A stretch of DNA of 64,000 nt from Bordetella genomosp. 7. GTDB taxonomy: Bacteria; Pseudomonadota; Gammaproteobacteria; Burkholderiales; Burkholderiaceae_B. A program made the position numbers and the translations under genes. The stretch covers positions 124,001 through 188,000 of the forward strand of contig NZ_NEVK01000004.1 in NCBI RefSeq assembly GCF_002261265.1. Reading direction: 5' to 3'. The notes under the pieces were generated by a model. It ran no database searches, was not told the DNA's origin, and worked only from the letters and a program-made list of their open reading frames with translations. Shown here one piece after another: positions 8,036 through 16,979 of this stretch (positions within the stretch are counted from its first letter, which is position 1; each line of letters begins with the position of its first letter).

Positions 8036-9001
8036 TCATTCCGGCTGTATGCCGGCCTTCTTGATAATGTCGCCCCACTTCTGCGACTCGTTGCGCTGGA
8101 ACTGCGCCAGCTCCTGGGGCGTGGACGTGGCGGGGGTGGTGCCCGTCGATTTGTAGAAATGCTGCGCCGCCTGCCGCTGCGTGGCTTTGATCAGCAAGTC
8201 ATTCAGCTTGGTGACCACGGCCTGCGGCGTGCCGGCCGGCACATAGGCGCCGAACCAGTAGCCCATCTCGTAGCCGGGCACGCCGGCCTCGGCGATGGTG
8301 GGCAGGTTGGGCGCCAGCGGCGACCGTTCGCTACCGGTAAAGCCCAGCCCCCGCAGCTTGCCGGCTTCGACCTGCGGCAGGCCAGTGGCGCTGTCCGTGA
8401 TCATCATGTCGATCTGCCCGCCCAGCAGATCGGTAATCGCCAGCGGATTGCTTTTGTACGGCACGTGCAGCAGCTTCACGTCGGCCATCTGCTGCAGCAG
8501 TTCTCCGGCGATACGGCTGCTAGAACTGCCGCTGCCGAAACTCAGCTTGCCCGGAGACTTCCTGGCCAACGCCAGGAAGTCCGACACGCTCTTGGCCTCG
8601 GAGGACGGGTTGACCACCATAAATTGCCCACCCTTGCCCAACAGCGTCACGGGGGAAAAGTCCTTTACCGGGTCGTAGGGCAGGCTTTTGTAAAGATGTT
8701 CGTTGGCCGCATGCGTGGTGTTCGTCGTAATCAGCACCGTATAACCGTCGGGCGCGGCGCGCGCCGCTGTCTGCGCCCCGATCATGGCGCTGGCGCCCGG
8801 CTTGTTCTCGATCACTACCGATTGGCCTGTCTGTTCGGCCACGCCTTGGCCGATGGCCCGGCCCAGCTGATCCGTGGCGCTGCCCGCAGTAAACGGAACA
8901 ATGAACGTGATGGGCTTGGCGGGAAAGTCCTGCGCGGCGGCTGCAACCATGGGCAGGCTGGCGAGCAGGGCGGCAAGTGATCGTAGCGGAGTGGTGCGCA
9001 T
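8036..9001 (-). CDS. Bug/TctC-family tripartite tricarboxylate receptor
   Basis: 321 aa. The signal peptide is SLAALLASLPMVAAAAQ. It is followed by the Bug signature FPAKPITFIVPFTAGSATDQ, then KPGASAMIGAQTAARAAPDGY, and KSLPYDPVKDFSPVTLLG. CAGGAGA precedes the ATG. These periplasmic receptors capture carboxylates, amides or aromatic acids for TctAB-type permeases and are hugely expanded in Bordetella. No tctAB genes are adjacent, so the ligand is unknown. Confidence 0.93.
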   Translation of the reverse strand: MRTTPLRSLAALLASLPMVAAAAQDFPAKPITFIVPFTAGSATDQLGRAIGQGVAEQTGQSVVIENKPGASAMIGAQTAARAAPDGYTVLITTNTTHAANEHLYKSLPYDPVKDFSPVTLLGKGGQFMVVNPSSEAKSVSDFLALARKSPGKLSFGSGSSSSRIAGELLQQMADVKLLHVPYKSNPLAITDLLGGQIDMMITDSATGLPQVEAGKLRGLGFTGSERSPLAPNLPTIAEAGVPGYEMGYWFGAYVPAGTPQAVVTKLNDLLIKATQRQAAQHFYKSTGTTPATSTPQELAQFQRNESQKWGDIIKKAGIQPE

Positions 9002-9263
9002 GAATGTCTCCTGTAGTTGTACACCGCACTATAGGCAGGGGCGCTTAATAAGTTAAATCGAAAATTAAGATAAATTCATCCAGCAGGCCGATCAATTCAT
9101 GGGGCAGGGATGGCTACGTCTCCGCTGGCCAAGCCGCTTTCGGCAGGTGCATGCGGCGATTTCGTGCGCAATGGGCAGGAACTTCTGTCTTTCGCAATTG
9201 CCTATTGATGAGTAAACTCCAATAGTGCAGTGTGTCTAACCGACTGACCCAAGGATACGGTCC

Positions 9264-9650
9264 ATGAGCAAGCAGATCATCCATACCGACGAAGCGCCTG
9301 CCGCCGTCGGCCCGTACTCGCAAGCGATTGCCGTTACCGGCACCAAGACGGTGTATTTGTCCGGCCAGATCGGGCTCGAGCCAGGCACCGGCGACCTGGT
9401 GTCCGAAAACTTCGAGGCCCAGGTACGCCAGGCGTTTGCCAATATGCAGGCCGTCATCAAAGAAGCGGGCGGCACATTGGACAATATCGTCAAGCTGACG
9501 CTGTTCCTTACCGACCTGAACAAGTTCACCGCCGCCAACGCCATCATGGCCGAGATCATTCCGCAGCCGTTTCCTGCGCGCTCGACCATTGGCGTGGCCA
9601 GCCTGCCCAAGGGCGCGCAGTTCGAAGTCGAGGCCATCCTGGTTCTGTAG
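9264..9650 (+). CDS. ridA: RidA family imine/enamine deaminase
   Basis: 128 aa, full length for RidA (YjgF/YER057c/UK114). It shows APAAVGPYSQAIAV near the N-terminus, VKLTLFLTDLNKF in the middle, and the C-terminal PFPARSTIGVASLPKGAQFEVEAI, which carries the active-site arginine. RidA hydrolyses reactive 2-aminoacrylate-type enamines released by PLP enzymes. AAGGAT precedes the ATG. It is followed 32 nt later by recG on the same strand. Confidence 0.95.
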   Translation: MSKQIIHTDEAPAAVGPYSQAIAVTGTKTVYLSGQIGLEPGTGDLVSENFEAQVRQAFANMQAVIKEAGGTLDNIVKLTLFLTDLNKFTAANAIMAEIIPQPFPARSTIGVASLPKGAQFEVEAILVL

Positions 9651-9682
9651 GCTGCGCGCACGCGCAGCAGCCAGGCGCCGTC

Positions 9683-11767
9683 ATGCCGGCCACCGCCGCA
9701 GCCCGCAAATCCGCTGGCGCTTCTGCCGCCGGAACATCGCTCACGGACGTGCAGCGCAAGCTGCACAGCCTGGGCCTGGTGACTGCTGACGACTGTATTC
9801 TGCATTTGCCGCTGCGCTACGAAGACGAAACGCGCATCGTGCCGATCGCATCGCTGCGCCCGGGCGAGCCCGCCCAGGTCGAAGGCGAGATCCTGCGCAG
9901 CGAAATCCTGTACCGGCCGCGCCGCCAGTTGACGGCCGTCATGGCCGACGAAACGGGCGAATTGCAGTTGCGCTGGCTGAACTTTTACCCCAGCCAGCAA
10001 AAGCAGGTGGCCGCCGGGCGTCGCCTGCGCGCGCGAGGCGAGGTTCGCGGCGGCCTGTTCGGCCGTGAAATGGTGCATCCGCGCCTGACCGCCGCCGACA
10101 CGCCGCTGCCCCAGGCCCTGACGCCGGTCTACCCCAGCACCGACGGGCTGTCGCAGCCGTCATTGCGCAAAGCCATCACGCAGGCGCTGCAGCAAGCCAA
10201 TCTGGACGACACCTTGCCCGCGGAGGCGCTCGAACGCTACGAGCTGATGCCGTTTGCGCCTGCCATTCGCCTGTTGCATGCGCCGCCGCCGGGGATTTCC
10301 GAAGACGATCTCGTCGAACGCGGCCACCCGGCCTGGCGTCGCATCAAGTTCGACGAGCTGCTGGCCCAGCAGTTATCGTTGGCGGCTGCGCGCGCGGCGC
10401 GCCGTTCGATTCGCGCCACTCCGTTGCCGCACCGGGACGAGCCGGGGGGGCTGGTGCAGCGCCTTTACCAGGCCTTGCCGTTTCGGCTGACCGGAGCTCA
10501 GCAAAGAGTCGTGCAGGAGATCTCCGGCGATCTGTCCCGGTCGCATCCGATGCACCGCCTGCTTCAGGGCGACGTGGGCAGCGGCAAGACAGTCGTTGCC
10601 GCGCTTGCGGCGGCCCAGGCTATTGCCTGCGGGGCACAGGTGGCGCTGATGGCTCCCACAGAAATTCTGGCCGAGCAGCATTTTCGCAAGCTGGTTTCGT
10701 GGTTGCAGCCGCTGGGCGTAAATGTGGCCTGGCTAAGCGGCAGCCTCAGCGCCAAGGCTCGTCGCCAGGCCGCCGCCAGTGCGGCCGATGGCAGCGTGCA
10801 GTTGGTGGTCGGCACGCAGGCGCTCATCCAGGACCACGTCGAATTCCACAACCTGGGGCTGTCGATTGTCGATGAGCAACACCGTTTCGGGGTCGGGCAG
10901 CGGCTGGCGCTGACGCGCAAGGGCGAAGCGCCCGAGGGGCGCACTGTTCCTCACCAGCTCAACATGAGCGCCACGCCTATTCCGCGCACGTTGGCGATGA
11001 CCTTCTTCGCGGACCTGGACGTCTCGGTTATCGACGAACTTCCGCCGGGCCGCACGCCGGTGGTGACCAAACTGGTCTCCGACGCACGCCGCGACGAGGT
11101 CGTCGCGCATGTAGCCGGCGCGGTGCGCGAAGGCCGGCAAGCCTATTGGGTGTGCCCGCTGGTCGAAGAAAGCGAGGCGCTGCAACTGCAAACGGCGGTA
11201 GACACCTACGAGGCCATGCGCGCGGAACTGCCCGATCTGCGGCTGGGCCTGGTGCATGGACGCTTGCCGCAAGCCGACAAGGCGGCCGTCATGCAGGCGT
11301 TTCGCGATGGCGACATCGACCTGCTGGTGGCGACCACGGTCATCGAGGTCGGGGTAGACGTTCCCAATGCGTCGCTGATGGTCATCGAACATGCCGAACG
11401 CTTCGGCCTGGCCCAGTTGCACCAGCTGCGCGGACGGGTAGGGCGGGGCAGCGCCGAATCGGTATGCGTGCTGCTGTACCAGACGCCGTTGTCACAAGTG
11501 GCGCGGCAACGTCTGCGAGCCATGTTCGAAACGTCGGACGGCTTCGAGATAGCCCGCCGCGACCTTGAACTGCGCGGCCCTGGCGAATTCCTGGGCACCC
11601 GGCAATCGGGCATGGCTTTGTTGCGTTTCGCCGACCTGGAATCCGACATCGGCATTGCAGAGCAGGCGCGCGAGGCGGCGGCCTGGCTAAGGGCCGAACA
11701 TCCCGCCGTGGCCGAGGCACACCTGGCGCGCTGGATGCGCGGCCGCGAAGACTTCCTGCGCACATGA
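9683..11767 (+). CDS. recG: ATP-dependent DNA helicase RecG
   Basis: 694 aa, the normal RecG size. It has an N-terminal wedge/OB domain (about 75-180), then helicase motif I GDVGSGKT near residue 295, a DEQH box near 396, motif III NMSATPIPRTLAMT, and motif VI QLRGRVGRG. It ends with the C-terminal TRG-like region (FLGTRQSG ... FADLESD). It remodels stalled replication forks and Holliday junctions. oxyR follows 54 nt downstream. Confidence 0.97.
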   Translation: MPATAAARKSAGASAAGTSLTDVQRKLHSLGLVTADDCILHLPLRYEDETRIVPIASLRPGEPAQVEGEILRSEILYRPRRQLTAVMADETGELQLRWLNFYPSQQKQVAAGRRLRARGEVRGGLFGREMVHPRLTAADTPLPQALTPVYPSTDGLSQPSLRKAITQALQQANLDDTLPAEALERYELMPFAPAIRLLHAPPPGISEDDLVERGHPAWRRIKFDELLAQQLSLAAARAARRSIRATPLPHRDEPGGLVQRLYQALPFRLTGAQQRVVQEISGDLSRSHPMHRLLQGDVGSGKTVVAALAAAQAIACGAQVALMAPTEILAEQHFRKLVSWLQPLGVNVAWLSGSLSAKARRQAAASAADGSVQLVVGTQALIQDHVEFHNLGLSIVDEQHRFGVGQRLALTRKGEAPEGRTVPHQLNMSATPIPRTLAMTFFADLDVSVIDELPPGRTPVVTKLVSDARRDEVVAHVAGAVREGRQAYWVCPLVEESEALQLQTAVDTYEAMRAELPDLRLGLVHGRLPQADKAAVMQAFRDGDIDLLVATTVIEVGVDVPNASLMVIEHAERFGLAQLHQLRGRVGRGSAESVCVLLYQTPLSQVARQRLRAMFETSDGFEIARRDLELRGPGEFLGTRQSGMALLRFADLESDIGIAEQAREAAAWLRAEHPAVAEAHLARWMRGREDFLRT

Positions 11768-11821
11768 AAGCCGTTTTATTTTCCGTCACCCACCGCCGAC
11801 CGTGGCAAGGTACGCACCAAC

Positions 11822-12763
11822 ATGACTCTGACCGAACTTAAATACATCGTCGCGGTCGCTCGCGAACGCCACTTCGGCCGCGCGGCCGAGGCATGTTTCG
11901 TCAGCCAGCCCACCTTATCGGTGGCCATACGCAAGCTCGAAGATGAACTGGGGGTCACCTTGTTCGAACGGGGCGGCTCCGAGGTGGGCGTTACCGCCAT
12001 CGGGCAGCGCATCGTGACGCAGGCGCAGAAAGTGCTGGAAGAAAGCGCCAGCATCAAGGAAATCGCCCGCCAGGGCCACGATCCGCTGGCGGGGCCGTTG
12101 CGTGTCGGGGTCATCCACACCATCGGCCCGTACCTGCTGCCGCGCCTGGTGCCCATGCAGATTGCGCGCACTCCACAGATGCCGCTGCTGCTGCAGGAAA
12201 ACTTCACCTTGCGCCTGGTAGAGCTGCTGCGCCAGGGCGAGATCGACTGTGCCATCATGGCCTTGCCGCTACCTGAGGCCGGCCTGGTCACCCAGCCGCT
12301 GTATGACGAACCGTTCGTGGTGGCCGTCCCGCGCGACCACGAATGGGCCGACCGCAAGGCCGTCAGTTCCGAAGACCTGAAGCAGCAAACCATGCTGTTG
12401 CTCGGGTCCGGACACTGTTTTCGCGACCAGGTGCTGGAAGTATGCCCCGAGCTGTCGCGCTTTTCGGCGGCCAGCGACGGCATCCAGCGTACGTTCGAAG
12501 GCTCTTCGCTCGAGACCATCCGACATATGGTGGCAGCCGGCATCGGCGTAACGGTGTTGCCGGTGACAGCGATACCGGAAGCCCAACCTCGCGCCCTGCT
12601 GAAATACCTGTCTTTCGAAGGGCAGCCGCCCGAGCGTCGGGTGGTGCTGGCCTGGCGCCGCAGCTTTCCCAGGCTGGCCGCCATCGAGGCCCTTGCCCAG
12701 GCGGTTTACGAATGCGGCCTGCCGGGGGTCAAAATGCTTGATAAAGAGGCCGTGGCCACTTAG
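11822..12763 (+). CDS. oxyR: Hydrogen-peroxide sensing regulator OxyR
   Basis: 313 aa LysR-type regulator. An N-terminal helix-turn-helix (residues 1-60, RHFGRAAEACFVSQPTLSVAIRKLE) precedes the redox effector domain. The peroxidatic and resolving cysteines are both present in GHCFRDQVLEVCPEL. By my count they fall at residues 199 and 208, the same numbers as in E. coli OxyR. It should activate peroxide defence genes; dps lies 96 nt downstream and is a classic target. Its position after recG is the arrangement expected in Bordetella relatives. Confidence 0.95.
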   Translation: MTLTELKYIVAVARERHFGRAAEACFVSQPTLSVAIRKLEDELGVTLFERGGSEVGVTAIGQRIVTQAQKVLEESASIKEIARQGHDPLAGPLRVGVIHTIGPYLLPRLVPMQIARTPQMPLLLQENFTLRLVELLRQGEIDCAIMALPLPEAGLVTQPLYDEPFVVAVPRDHEWADRKAVSSEDLKQQTMLLLGSGHCFRDQVLEVCPELSRFSAASDGIQRTFEGSSLETIRHMVAAGIGVTVLPVTAIPEAQPRALLKYLSFEGQPPERRVVLAWRRSFPRLAAIEALAQAVYECGLPGVKMLDKEAVAT

Positions 12764-12859
12764 GTTGATCGATGACCTGCCAACACGGCCTGCGATCACT
12801 CATTCGTTAGTCTACGGTGGTATTCTTGTTCAGTCGTTGTCCCAATAAAGGAGCTTTAC

Positions 12860-13363
12860 ATGGCCAAGTCTTCCAAAGCCGCCGGCACTGCTGCGGTGCG
12901 CATCAACATCGGCATTTCCGATAAAGACCGTACTGCTGTCGCCGCCGAACTTTCCAAGGTACTTGCCGACAGCTACACCCTGTATCTGATGACGCACAAT
13001 TTCCACTGGAACGTCACGGGTCCGCTGTTCAACACGCTGCACCAGATGTTCATGACCCAGTATTCCGAAGAATGGGCTGCGCTGGACGACATCGCCGAAC
13101 GCATCCGCGCCCTGGGCGTACATGCCCCCGGCACGTACCGCGAGTTCTCCAAGCTTTCTTCCATCGCCGAGCCGGCCAACGTGCCCGACGCCCTGGAAAT
13201 GGTGCGTTTGCTGGTCAAGGGTAACGAAGCCGTCTCCAAGACGGCGCGCGCGGCCTTCGAAAAAGCCGATGCCGCCAACGACCAGCCCACCGCCGACCTG
13301 CTGACCCAGCGTATGGACATCCACGAGAAAAACGCCTGGATGCTGCGCAGCCTGCTCGAATAA
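12860..13363 (+). CDS. dps: Dps DNA-binding ferritin-like protein
   Basis: 167 aa. The inter-subunit ferroxidase ligands are visible in THNFHWNVTGPLF (His) and EEWAALDDIAERIRALG (Asp/Glu). The family motif continues through VHAPGTYREF. A lysine-containing N-terminus (AKSSKAAGTAAVR) could serve in DNA binding. AAAGGAG precedes the ATG. It oxidises and stores iron with H2O2 and protects DNA. Placement behind oxyR suggests peroxide control, but I could not find a clear OxyR operator in the 96-nt gap. Confidence 0.95.
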   Translation: MAKSSKAAGTAAVRINIGISDKDRTAVAAELSKVLADSYTLYLMTHNFHWNVTGPLFNTLHQMFMTQYSEEWAALDDIAERIRALGVHAPGTYREFSKLSSIAEPANVPDALEMVRLLVKGNEAVSKTARAAFEKADAANDQPTADLLTQRMDIHEKNAWMLRSLLE

Positions 13364-13387
13364 CCCCTCTGCGCTCTGGTATTGGTG

Positions 13388-13410
13388 CCGGCTTCCCCTG
13401 GGGAAGCCGG
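13388..13410 (+). terminator. Hairpin after dps
   Basis: CCGGCTTCCCC and GGGGAAGCCGG form a near-perfect 11-bp inverted repeat 25 nt after the dps stop. The following sequence has only a short T run, so it is a weak intrinsic terminator or an mRNA-stabilising hairpin. Confidence 0.6.
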
Positions 13411-13480
13411 TGTCGTTTCAGCCCCGCTTCACCAGCGGCCGCGGGCCGCTTGTGTAAGCAATCGCACGGTGTCGACCTTT

Positions 13481-14260
13481 ATGACTACGCCACAGGCGCC
13501 CGCATGCGTCCTGATCACGGGCGCTACGGGCGGTATAGGCAGCGCCCTGGCCCTGGAGTACGCTCGCGCCGGCACCCGGACGCTGGTTCTGCATGGCCGC
13601 AATCGCATACAACTGGACAAGCTTGCTCAGGAATGCGCGGCGCTGGGCGCCCGTACAGTGCTGCATGCGCAAGACATCCGCGATCACGACGCCCTTATGC
13701 AGTGGCTGGCCGACATCAGCGCGACCATGGCCCCCGATCTTGTCATTGCCAACGCTGGCGTCAACATCAACACCGGGCCCGAAGGGCAGGGCGAATCCTG
13801 GGACGACATGCACCGCCTGTTCGACGTCAATATCAAGGCCGTGATGGCCACGGTGCATGCATGCCTGCCGGCCATGCGGGCGCGCCGAAGCGGGCAGATT
13901 GCGCTGATCAGCTCGCTGGCGGCATGGCGCGGCCTGCCCGAAACGCCCAGCTACAGTGCGAGCAAGGCGGCAGTCAAGGTCTACGGCGAAGCCATGCGCG
14001 ACCTGCTGGCGCAAGAAGGCGTCAGGGTCAACGTAGTAATGCCGGGGTACGTGGAATCTCAAATGTGTTTCGACATGCCGGGCCCGAAGCCGTTCTTGTG
14101 GAAGGCAGACAAGGCCGCGCGGGTAATACGCCACGGCCTGGAGAAAAACAAGGCGCGTGTCAGTTTTCCGTTTCCGCTGAATCTGGGGTGTTTTTTGCTG
14201 TCTGTGATTCATCCGGCGGTGTCGGGGTGGATCTTGCAAAGGCTGGGATACCGTGGTTGA
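13481..14260 (+). CDS. Short-chain dehydrogenase/reductase of capsule lipid module (RkpH-like)
   Basis: 259 aa from ATG 13481; an upstream extension to 13382 lacks family similarity. It is a classical SDR. The NAD(P) motif TGATGGIG is near residue 11, then NAGVN, catalytic Ser in ISSLAAW, and the YSASK Tyr/Lys pair. A hydrophobic C-terminus (LGCFLLSVIHPAVSGWIL) suggests membrane contact. It overlaps the sulfatase-like gene by 8 nt. Rhizobial rkp clusters encode an SDR (RkpH) beside RkpA/RkpG homologues. Here I infer reduction of the 3-keto group made by the PLP enzyme at 33077-34423, by analogy with 3-ketosphinganine reductase. Substrate unproven. Confidence 0.82.
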   Translation: MTTPQAPACVLITGATGGIGSALALEYARAGTRTLVLHGRNRIQLDKLAQECAALGARTVLHAQDIRDHDALMQWLADISATMAPDLVIANAGVNINTGPEGQGESWDDMHRLFDVNIKAVMATVHACLPAMRARRSGQIALISSLAAWRGLPETPSYSASKAAVKVYGEAMRDLLAQEGVRVNVVMPGYVESQMCFDMPGPKPFLWKADKAARVIRHGLEKNKARVSFPFPLNLGCFLLSVIHPAVSGWILQRLGYRG

Positions 14261-15749
14261 CGGTGGATGGCGCCTGCTGTGGGCTGTCGCTGTATCCGGG
14301 CTCTTGCTATCGTGGGCGATCGAGGCCGCATTGGTCCCGCGCTCGGCAGTTCCCTGGAAGCGGCCCTGGCGCGCCCTGGTGGCGCACACGGGTATTTTTG
14401 GCGTCGGGTTCGCAATAGAGCTGCTGATATTCAGGCGTCCCATATTCGGCGTCCTGAATCTCCTGCTGCTGCAGTTGCTGCTGGTGCTCGTGAGCAATGC
14501 CAAGCACCGTGCCCTGAGGGAACCCTTTGTGTATCAAGACATCGAGTATTTTCTGGATGCTTTGAAACACCCCAGGCTGTATTTGCCTTTCATCAACTTG
14601 TGGTTGATCGCTCTACTTGCCGCGGCGTATGCGGCCGCATGCGTGGTCGCCGTCCGGTACGAACCTGCCATCTTCGTATCTGCCGCGGACATGCTGCTTC
14701 TGCCGGGCGCAGTGCTCGTGGCGGCGCTGGGAATGCTGGCAAGCTGCAAGTCGGCCATTCTGCGAGGCCTGAGTTTCGATGCGGCCTCGGATTTGCGCCG
14801 GATCGGACAGCTCGCTTACCTGTGGGGCTATGCCGTCGCCGAAAAAGAAATCCCGACGCGGTCCGACAACACGGGGTGGGGACAGATCCCGGAGGGCCGG
14901 CGCCCCGATCTCGTGTCGATCCAGAGCGAATCGTTTTTTGATCCTCGCCGCTACGTTCCGCACTTAAACGCGGATATCCTGCAGCAATTCGATCGCCTTT
15001 GCGCGGAATCGGTCATGCACGGTCATGCGCAGGTACCCGCCTGGGGGGCGAACACGGTCCGTAGCGAGTTCGCATTTCTTTCCGGCCTGGGCGAGCACCA
15101 GTTGGGTGTGCACCGGTTCAATCCCTACCGCAGGCTTGCCCCGGCCGGCACTTCCTCGTTGGCGCGTCACCTTAAGTCCCAAGGCTATCGCACGATCTGC
15201 CTGCATCCTTTCCATGCGACCTTCTATCGCAGGGCCGACATCATTCCCATATTGGGGTTCGACGAGTTCATCAGCCTGGAAGATTTCGATCCGACCGACG
15301 CCAGCCACCCCTACTACGGAGACATTCCCCTGGGTCAACGCGTGCTTCGTGAACTGGATGCCCGCACGGACCAGCCCCTGTATGTGCACGTCATCACCAT
15401 GGAAAACCACGGCCCCCTGCATTGGGAGCGCGTTACCGACCAGGACAGGCAGGCGATCGCGGCCGGGCCGTTACCGCCCCAATACGACGAACTCGTGGCC
15501 TACGTGCGCCATCTGAAGAACGCGGATGCCATGTTCGGGCAAATGGCCGAAGCGTTCCGTGGCCGTGCCAGGCAGACCAGTCTTTGCATTTTCGGCGACC
15601 ATATCCCCATCATGCGCCATGTGTACGATACTTATATGCCCGATGGGAAAACGCCTTTCGTGATCTGGTCGAATTATGGCCAGGGCAAAGCCGTCAAGCA
15701 GGATCTCGTCCTGTCGGATCTGGCCCGCACATGGCTGGCGAGCCTGTAG
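14253..15749 (+). CDS. LTA-synthase-like sulfatase-fold membrane protein (capsule locus)
   Basis: 498 aa with a GTG start at 14253 that overlaps the SDR stop. The N-terminal half has about five membrane segments (LLWAVAVSGLLLSW, GIFGVGFAIELLIF, NLLLLQLLLVLV, LWLIALLAAAYAAACVV, MLLLPGAVLVAALGM). The C-terminal half is an alkaline-phosphatase/sulfatase domain. It has QSESFFD, a probable nucleophilic Thr in GANTVRSEFAFLSG near residue 268, ITMENHGP and FGDHIP, as in LtaS, OpgB and phosphoethanolamine transferases. It likely transfers a phospho-head group in the periplasm. The family is linked to rkp/wcb-type capsule loci, which supports a role in decorating or anchoring the capsule lipid. It converges with kpsS, leaving 6 nt between the stops. 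Confidence 0.8.
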   Translation: MVDGGWRLLWAVAVSGLLLSWAIEAALVPRSAVPWKRPWRALVAHTGIFGVGFAIELLIFRRPIFGVLNLLLLQLLLVLVSNAKHRALREPFVYQDIEYFLDALKHPRLYLPFINLWLIALLAAAYAAACVVAVRYEPAIFVSAADMLLLPGAVLVAALGMLASCKSAILRGLSFDAASDLRRIGQLAYLWGYAVAEKEIPTRSDNTGWGQIPEGRRPDLVSIQSESFFDPRRYVPHLNADILQQFDRLCAESVMHGHAQVPAWGANTVRSEFAFLSGLGEHQLGVHRFNPYRRLAPAGTSSLARHLKSQGYRTICLHPFHATFYRRADIIPILGFDEFISLEDFDPTDASHPYYGDIPLGQRVLRELDARTDQPLYVHVITMENHGPLHWERVTDQDRQAIAAGPLPPQYDELVAYVRHLKNADAMFGQMAEAFRGRARQTSLCIFGDHIPIMRHVYDTYMPDGKTPFVIWSNYGQGKAVKQDLVLSDLARTWLASL

Positions 15750-15755
15750 CCGCGC

Positions 15756-16979
15756 TCAGTAGTCGGCGAGCGGGTGAGTCGCGCGGGCCAGGCGGGGCAA
15801 AGCGCCGCGCACTGCCATATCGATGCTCTGTCGGGTATAAAAACCACCGTTGACCTGCGTGAGGTGGATCACGGCGTTGCGGAACTGTTTGAACAGCATG
15901 GCGTCCGGACGCGGCGGATTGGTCCAGAACTCGTCCAGGCGGCCCTGGAAGGTGAGGCCAGGCAGGTTGTAGATGGGGTCGGCCAACGTGAAGAGCGGGC
16001 GATTGTGTATCAGTGCCGAGCCGCCCACAGTGCTGTTCACCGTGACGACGCCACGGGCATGGCTGAGCAATATCGGCAATGAGCCACTTTCCAGATAAAT
16101 CACATTCTGGCAGGGAACACCATATTCCGTGCATAAGCGCCGGATGACCGCGCGATAGTTGATAAGCCCGCTGTCCAACGGATGGTTCTTGATCACCATC
16201 AGATCCGCGCCGTTTCCAAATCGGGAGAAAGACGCGAAAACGTGTTGCAGGAATTCGGGCATGTCTTTGATGGGCGAATGATCACGGATCTGTGCATCCG
16301 TATTCAGCTGCAAAGGAACCAGCCAGAACGGCAACTTTTCGGCGACGATCCGGTCGATTTGTGACGCGTCGTATCGGCGACGAGAAATAAGCGAAATTCC
16401 CCTGCGCAGATACGCAGGGTATTCCAGCCAGGCAGGCACGGGGCTGTGACCGCGATAATGGGGAAAATATAGGCGGTTGCGCATACCGGCCACGTTATAG
16501 GCGATATCGTGCCAGGCGCGCGCGCTGAATGACGACGAAAATGCCTCGCCGTTATCGTAGTCTGGTATGCGTGGGGCAGTGCGTCTGTACCAATCGGCAT
16601 CGCGCGGCAGAGACGAGTGTGCATTGACGCCATCACGTTCCAGCGTGATCCAGTACGGGCGGAAGTAACCTTCCTCGAACACATGAACCGGCAGGTTCCG
16701 CGCCCGAGCCACGGAAATACAGGCGCGGTGCAGCGGCCGGCGATCACCGAACAACACTACATCGGTAATCTCTCTGGTGTCGATCAGGGTGCTATAGAAC
16801 TGGCCGAGTTCCTCGATCGGACCTTTGTAGTCTAGGCGTTGCAGGCCACGGCTGTACCAGGCGTCGCCACAGTTGAAATTGACCTTCAGCACGTCGTGGC
16901 CGTCGTGCATGAGCGCCTGGCCCAGGCGCTGGAAAAAGGGCGAGTTCACGCCCTGCAGCATGAGAAAGTGCTTCTTCAT
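15756..16979 (-). CDS. kpsS: Capsule beta-Kdo transferase KpsS
   Basis: 407 aa from ATG 16979, which overlaps the kpsC stop as ATGA; an upstream extension to 17081 is rejected. It is a Capsule_synth-fold protein: FLMLQGVNSPFFQRLG at the N-terminus, then FEEGYFRPYWITLE near 120, KNHPLDSG and VNSTVGGSALIHNRP. Characterised KpsS adds the first beta-Kdo residue to phosphatidylglycerol, starting the linker on which group 2 capsules are built. It is the last gene of the leftward operon. Confidence 0.93.
   Translation of the reverse strand: MKKHFLMLQGVNSPFFQRLGQALMHDGHDVLKVNFNCGDAWYSRGLQRLDYKGPIEELGQFYSTLIDTREITDVVLFGDRRPLHRACISVARARNLPVHVFEEGYFRPYWITLERDGVNAHSSLPRDADWYRRTAPRIPDYDNGEAFSSSFSARAWHDIAYNVAGMRNRLYFPHYRGHSPVPAWLEYPAYLRRGISLISRRRYDASQIDRIVAEKLPFWLVPLQLNTDAQIRDHSPIKDMPEFLQHVFASFSRFGNGADLMVIKNHPLDSGLINYRAVIRRLCTEYGVPCQNVIYLESGSLPILLSHARGVVTVNSTVGGSALIHNRPLFTLADPIYNLPGLTFQGRLDEFWTNPPRPDAMLFKQFRNAVIHLTQVNGGFYTRQSIDMAVRGALPRLARATHPLADY

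Noticed and set aside
9236-10078. 280-codon leftward open frame over ridA and the start of recG
   Set aside because: Shadow of two well-supported genes on the other strand; no motifs.
12764-12859. OxyR operator in front of dps
   Set aside because: I looked for the ATAG-N7-CTAT spaced pattern and found no convincing match; regulation by OxyR stays an inference from gene order.
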